A stretch of 64,000 nucleotides of DNA, taken from contig JAJAGP010000093.1 of NCBI GenBank assembly GCA_025084515.1, forward strand, positions 353,001 to 417,000, read 5' to 3'. A program made the translations under genes and the position numbers. The notes beneath the pieces are model-generated. The model had not been told where the DNA came from. It did not search any database and saw only the letters and a list, made by a program, of their open reading frames with translations. Positions 58,321 to 64,000 of the stretch are shown in pieces; position 1 is the first letter of the stretch, and each line of letters starts with the position of its first letter. This DNA is from Ancistrus triradiatus (taxonomy: Eukaryota; Chordata; Actinopteri; Siluriformes; Loricariidae).

Positions 58321-58739
58321 ATGAAATAGAGCATGCTTTAGTTTCAATTGCTTAATTCATAAGAATTTCTAGATGTAACACAAGCATTTTAACTAAGGGT
58401 TTTAATACATATGTTTTAATATTTTATTACAGTGACACGTCCATAAGCTTTCAAACTCTAGCATTACGTGTACCATATTAGATGGTCAAGATGCAAGCCT
58501 GAATTAATATTAATAACTAGAATAATGTCTCAAAAGAGAGCCAAGGCTAACCGGCGGTGTTCTGCTTGACAGAATTAGTCATGTTCGGAGGAGAAGCTGT
58601 GATCTAATTTTTTGGAACTCTGTTATAAAATGCTGCCTCTCCAGACGCTCACATATGTACTATATTAGGAGAGCTAATTAGCCGTCGTATTGCGCATGTG
58701 TTAGTTTACCTGTGGCGGAGAGGAGGAGGAGGAGGCGGA
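58321..58739. other. No gene seen
   Basis: AT-rich up to a purine-rich GGAGGA tract at 58718-58735. Confidence 0.4.
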
Positions 58740-58998
58740 GAAAGTGGAGGGACTTCACACGACTTCCGGGCACAGTGGCCACGCCATTCGGTGCTAGGTG
58801 ATCCTGAAATATGCTGGATGATTTGGGGACCTTTGGGATTTGTATGTTTTGATTTGTATCAAAAAGGATTTTTCTGGGCAGTTCAGCGGATCCCGAAGTA
58901 AGCTCTTGAGAAGCCACACAAAGAGATTTGGATCTGTGATTCCACAAGCGGTTTGATTTCACAAAGGCGATTTGTTGGGGGAAACCGCTTTGCTCAAG
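58740..58998 (+). promoter_or_regulatory. Probable 5' UTR and promoter region of the plus-strand gene
   Basis: Less AT-rich than its surroundings, starting with a GGA/GGC-rich tract at 58718-58745 and leading into the candidate leader exon. About 135 bp of it (58750-58890) reappear diverged at 54772-54890. Confidence 0.35.
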
Positions 58999-59047
58999 AT
59001 GCGAAAAGAACGAAGATTTTGCCTTTCATTATTGGTTCTTAGTCTGG
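58999..59047 (+). CDS. Candidate signal-peptide exon of a plus-strand gene, rest beyond the window
   Basis: ATG opens MRKERRFCLSLLVLSL, basic then strongly hydrophobic, with one base of a split codon before GTGAGT. Phase 1 after a leader is the usual IgSF layout. No continuing exon was found to 64000, so the first intron would exceed 4.9 kb. The neighbourhood suggests another EWI-family gene (PTGFRN or IGSF3), but this is only inference from position; the leader itself has no family signature. Confidence 0.45.
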
Positions 59048-60026
59048 GTGAGTTAATGTTCCAGTTTCAATACAGTCTGTTTTGATATCTTAAGTTATAT
59101 AGTTAGCGTTGTTTGATTTTTTTGTCTCTTTCCTTTAAGGTACTGTGCGTATGTACAGTGGTATAAATGAATCAGCATTCCATAAAGTGTTTGCTTTGTC
59201 CCTTTATAGAATTGGATAAGGAAATACAAATGGTAGCAGACGCATTCGATAGTAGGCAAACTGGGAGGTCAGTAGAAATTCCCGTACTGTAGGTTTTACG
59301 TGTGTAGTGGGAAACCATTTAGGGAAATGATCCGCAAATGTTGAAGTAACTTTGGTTGGAACTTGGTATGTTTATGATATTTTTGTACTTCGTCTGGTCC
59401 TCCTCTACCAAATTGACTTTGGTATGAATGTGAATTTGTATGAAACTAATGGGTATTCCATAGAATTTCTTCATTTACATTTACAGCATTTAGCAGACGC
59501 CCTTATCCAGAGGGACTTACAATTGATACAATCTTGCTCAAGGAGCCAACAGTGGCAGCTTGGCAGAGGTGGGATTTGAACCCTGGACCTTCTGCTCCAG
59601 AGTCCAGTACCTTAACCGCTAGGCTACCACAGTCCCATTTAATCTCTAACCCCTCTTCTCTTTATTAGGTGGCAAAAACGTTTGTTTCCATTTCCAAACA
59701 GGTTTATTACAACCTGTTTCTTTTAAATTATTACCCTAACACTGGATATGAGCATTTTCAGCAGTGTAACACTTTCCAGATTTAAGTCAGTGTGTCTCAT
59801 TGCATTTTGTATATTCTATAATCTCACCCATGCTGAAGGACTAAGGGAACTTGGCATGTCCATTAATTGGCATGGCTTTTATTTTGTAAGAGGATGTCAT
59901 AAATGGCCACAAATTTATAAACATATTAGCTTGCCTAGTCTATGAGAAATTCCAATTTTCAAAGCAGAACCACCCAGCATTGTCCAGAAAGAAATACTCA
60001 CTGTTCAGCTATGAAACTGTACAGTC
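59048..60026. other. Presumed first intron of the plus-strand gene, left part
   Basis: Holds a tRNA-derived SINE (59472-59637); otherwise nothing recognised. Confidence 0.4.
59472..59637 (-). repeat. tRNA-derived SINE
   Basis: Inverted copy with TTTACAGCATTTAGCAGACG and TAGGCTACCACAGTCCCA; slightly shortened in the middle. Confidence 0.85.
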
Positions 60027-60612
60027 CCTGATTTATGATGGGGTTACGTTCAGACAAATCAATCGTAGGTTGAATGTTACGTATACCGAGGAGTTTAATT
60101 TATATTGTGTATATCATAGTGTAGCCTAGGGGTGGGCGATATGGTAAAAATATGATTTCACTATAATTAAAGACATTTTCACGATACGCAATATTTATCA
60201 CAATACATGTGATGGCAAACAAAATGCATCAGTAGCACGATTCTTAAGAACTGCTATTCAGATTTTATCCCATACTTGGTAAAGTGATTTTTTTTTTTAA
60301 TTCAAAATGTGCTGTACATCATCCAGTTAAACAAAACTAATTACACTCTTTATAATGAAACATGCAGTTGCTCAGTGAAGTCTATCATGATAAGAAAATG
60401 TATCGCAATGCAATAAAATATCATCATATTGCCAACCCCCAGCATAACTTACCTTAAACATGCTTAAAACACTTGCGTTAAACTACAGTTGAAAATCGAA
60501 ATTCAAAATGCTGAGTGGTGTTTGTTGAATGTGGATTTAAGTATATTATCAGATTCCCATCGTAAATAAAATCGTAAAGGTCGGTCCATTTTAAAATGGG
60601 GAGTACCTGTAC
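60027..60612. mobile_element. MITE interrupted by another MITE
   Basis: Left end GTACAGTCCCTGATTTATGA, right inverted TTTAAAATGGGGAGTACCTG; the interior is split by the copy at 60129-60440. Confidence 0.6.
60129..60440. mobile_element. MITE with GGGGTGGGCRATATG ends, copy 2
   Basis: GGGGTGGGCGATATGG at the left, ATATTGCCAACCCCC at the right, TA before it. Same family as 17100-17434. Confidence 0.78.
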
Positions 60613-62404
60613 CCGTATGTTTTTGAATTTTTACAGAACTCCATGACCAGATTGTTTTAATTAAGTAGTTTAGCCTGACCTTAGAGCAGTTTTCCTGTTC
60701 CAGTATAGGAATATTATCGTGTTTACATGAAGTGCATCTCTGATATTAAAATCTTAAAACAAAAAAATCCAATATGTAGGACAAATTTGGGTACAGTAGT
60801 GCTTTGTAGACTCTCGCAGTGGGGCAAATTCCTTGTTTACAACCAACAGATCAGTTTATACTCTCTCTCAGCCAAATTTTCCATACCCAGTCCACCCTAT
60901 GGTTAAAAATGGATCAAATTACTAGCCTTGCAAATTAGCTTATCGGAACTGCCATCTTACTTTCTCTTTGTGGTTTTACCTATCTGCTAGTGTGAGGCTC
61001 ATGTGAGTCTGCTTCCTTTTTAGATAACGGCTTGCTTATCATTAACACATGCATGCCCTGGTTCCTTGTACCAACCACAGTTGTGTGTGGGTTGGAAGGT
61101 AACATTCCGACGTACCGTGGTACACTCATGTAAGCGTCATGCATCTGGATATTGTAAGGACTTGGGGATTTTATTTTTTCTTCTTGTCATCGTCGTTAGT
61201 TTTGTTGTCAGACTTGCTGTTACAACATGCTTATGTCTCCATGTAGAGACAAGCCTCTACATGCTCTCTGTTTCACTCAAATGTCACTCTTCTTTTTGAA
61301 GTTCATCTTTTGTCTTCAGTTTCTCATGAGACAGCATGCTGTCGCCACTCTTGATTTACTTTGTTAGTTATTTCCTTTTCGCGTCTGACGCGTTGTGTCC
61401 CCTTGTTTTACAACACTTGACTCTACTGCCAATCAAATCTAAACATTTGTTATAGTGATTTACACTTCGTAAGTCAGACCCCAGGCTGAGATGGTGGCCA
61501 AATAAGGCTGGCTACAACAGGCATGTCCATATATGGACCTTGCTTCTAGGGTGCCAAGGGGTGGACATCACAAATGTTTTATTAATGCTACCTGTAGACC
61601 TTTTAAAATTCTTACAACAACACACATCATTTAATAAACTGGTAACAGGTCTGTGGCATTTTGGTCCTTTGTCATCATGAAGTGGCTTTGGGTTGGTGCA
61701 GAAAAAGCCAGAGCCTGACACCAACATAAGTTGTGTGCTTTTAGACTACTAGTATATTCCAAACCAGTTTGCTTTCATTAAATTACTTTTTATTTACTTG
61801 TCTGTGTTTACATTCAATTAATAGTCCGATGACTGCAGAAAATTTGACTTTGTCAGTAATCTGATTGTGTTGTCATGCACTTTGGTAATCAGATAATGGG
61901 GAAGCTCCGGGTTTACATGACCCAGATGCTAATCAGATTTCTGCTTTTGCTACCAGCCAATAGTCTCACAGAAGATTTTAAGTCATAAAATTCTTAATTT
62001 CCTTAAGCATATACTACATGTTAGAGTTTCTCCAAAAATGTTTGGCAGTCATTTCGTGGGTGTTGCATTTAATTACCGGATTGCCAGATCCTGCAAGTGA
62101 AAAATGAACCAGGTCTATGGAAATGAGCACAGAAGAAGCAAAGTTTTTGGAATAAGTGCATCTGGCAACCATGTTCAATTCTGCTTGCTGCTTTACGCCA
62201 CTGACTGAGAAAACCGATTGAAATCCGATATACATGCTGTGAGAAATCCGATTAATGAGATAAATTCCAACTCTATCAGATTTCTTAATCTCATTTTTAA
62301 CATTTCTAACTCATTTCCACTTAACCTATCGCACGTCTTTGGAATGCAGTACAGCCCGCTGTTTACATGCCTGTGATTGAATTATTGAGTTTCATGTATA
62401 TGTA
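60613..62404. other. Presumed intron, no gene seen
   Basis: ORFs at 61066-61299 and 61512-61727 have no domain. 61825-62400 contains CGGATT/AATCCG-rich repeats resembling 63440-63710. Confidence 0.4.
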
Positions 62405-62717
62405 GGGGTGGGCGATATGGTAAAAAATATTATATCCCAATATTTAAAGACCTTTTCACGATACACTATCTATTACGATATGTGATCACAGACAAAATTA
62501 TTCTTAAATATTATTAGTCAAATATTATCCCATACTTAGTAAAGTGTGCTGCACTTCATCCAGTTAAACAGGATTAATTACCCTCTTTATAATGAAACAT
62601 ACAGTTTGTCAGTTTTCTTTAAGCACTGACAACGTCTTCGATATGAAAAGCATATGGTCTGTCACAATAACAACATTTATCATGATGCAATAAAAATATC
62701 GTCATATTGCCCACCCC
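62405..62717. mobile_element. MITE with GGGGTGGGCRATATG ends, copy 3
   Basis: GGGGTGGGCGATATGG and inverted ATATTGCCCACCCC with TA on both sides. Confidence 0.82.
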
Positions 62718-64000
62718 TATGTATATATACTCACTGTTAGCCTGACAAACTTAATATTGAAGTTATTCATGGCCACAACAGACCTGTAATAAGTTTGGAA
62801 ATACTCTGTACAACTTGCTCAACAGGTATTTTCCATATGGCTTGTATAGGCTTTCTTAGTAGTATGAGTCAGCTCGCATTTGTTGCAATGAGTGTCGAGT
62901 TAAAACTATGCATTACTGAGCCCTGTGTAAGGGTGAACTCCCAAACTGGTGACCGCTGCATTGCAGTTTGCTTAAAACAAAAGCTTACAACTGCTCAGCT
63001 CATTTGTACCATTGTATATGGAGGTCGGTGAAATGCTGTAAATATTGAAATGGGGCTTACAATGTCAGTTTGCCGAGTTTTCAAAATGCATAAAGTATCA
63101 AGTTCAGCCTGACCCGAGTTTGTATCGACCATTTTCACACTCAGCTTTAAGAATTATGGTTTAGAAACAAAACAATGTATTAGTCAGAGTTTGGTCAATG
63201 AGATTAAACAAACAAATAATCTGTTTGGTAAATTATGGGGATGAGAATTTGAGCAACGTCTGAGACTCGGAGATAAGAGCCAGCTGGTGGAAACTATTAC
63301 TGAGGTCCTCAGTTTGAACTTGGGGCTGGGCTTGCAACATGAAGATAGGGTGATGTGGTTACCATGCCCTTCGATGGACTGGCAACCCATCCAGAGAGCG
63401 CTTTCATCTGTGCCAAACCAGTTCCGAGGTAATTGAGGTCATCTGTACAGCATACTCCAATCTAGAAATCAGATTACGAAATCCGATAAAGAGAGCTGGA
63501 TTTTACTCCAGTAATCGGGGTATGTTTAGCATGTATACCAGTAACTCGATTATAATCGGTGTTTTCAGGCTGTGCATGTGTACGAGCCTTAAACCACGGT
63601 TGCCAGGTCCATATATTCTAAAGATTTGGCTTTATTATACTCATTGATCGGACTAATGACAATCTGATGTTCTGCAGTTATCGGATTATTAAGTACATGT
63701 AAACGCTCTGTGTATATACATGTGTATTTAAATATACAAATATAAAGGGTATTTTTGCAAGAAAACTGCGTTTTGTTTGACTGAAGCCGAAAATGCATCG
63801 ATAGCCATTACTACGAACAACACGGAAGATCAGCCAGATGAAACAGAGACTCAACGAGTAAACGTGAACCAGTTTATATAGTTGTAGGTTAGAGAAAATG
63901 TACAGCTAGTGGTGGGACATACAAAGGAGTACTACCTGCAGTAGGACAGGCACATGCACTTCGAAACACCATTTACAGCTTGTTACAAATATGCAGCGGA
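62718..64000. other. Right edge, presumed intron; no gene seen
   Basis: 63440-63710 is rich in AATCGG/CCGATT palindromes also found at 61825-62400, probably an old inverted-repeat element. No exon recognised. Confidence 0.4.

Overview
This is vertebrate genomic DNA, almost certainly from a teleost fish. It has AT-rich introns with GT/AG splice sites, no bacterial-style operons, dense Tc1/mariner transposons, tRNA-derived SINEs whose tail reads like fish short repeats, a Penelope-like retroelement and many microsatellites. The abundance of Tc1 copies would fit an otophysan such as a catfish, but that is inference; species cannot be read from the window.

Only about 5 kb of the 64 kb is coding, and nearly all of it belongs to immunoglobulin-superfamily (IgSF) receptors. 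Three such genes lie on the minus strand. Gene A (first exon at 14147, running left) and gene B (33296 to 18366) are tandem paralogues of the CD2/CD58/CD48 type. Each has a signal-peptide exon, a V-like domain without the canonical cysteines and a C2 domain with four cysteines. Gene B is complete over seven exons, all joined in phase 1 (299 codons), with a transmembrane segment and a short tail without tyrosines. Gene A has signal, V and at least one C2 exon; a second intact C2 exon and two decayed C2 exons lie further left, and no transmembrane exon was found before the window edge.

The third minus-strand gene (49966 to 40982) has nine exons in phase 1. It encodes a 997-residue type I membrane protein with seven Ig domains and repeated EWI motifs, and best fits CD101/IGSF2 of the EWI family. 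In mammals CD58, CD2, IGSF3, PTGFRN and CD101 are neighbours, so this arrangement looks like the fish version of that cluster. On the plus strand, a candidate signal-peptide exon at 58999-59047 with a good splice donor could start another gene whose first intron fills the rest of the window.

The remainder is mobile and repetitive DNA. 0-14 kb: a deleted Tc1, a 1.2-kb terminal-inverted-repeat element, duplicated C2 exons, a dead Penelope-like element, an L2-type tail and a large inverted repeat. 14-33 kb: unrecognised ORFs, MITEs and several Tc1 copies, one inside a long simple-sequence tract that looks badly assembled. 33-41 kb: intergenic SINEs and a MITE containing tandem repeats. 50-58.5 kb: two nested transposon stacks. 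59-64 kb: MITEs, one nested in another.

Exon borders were set by eye from splice signals, reading frame and domain homology. No alignment or search was run.
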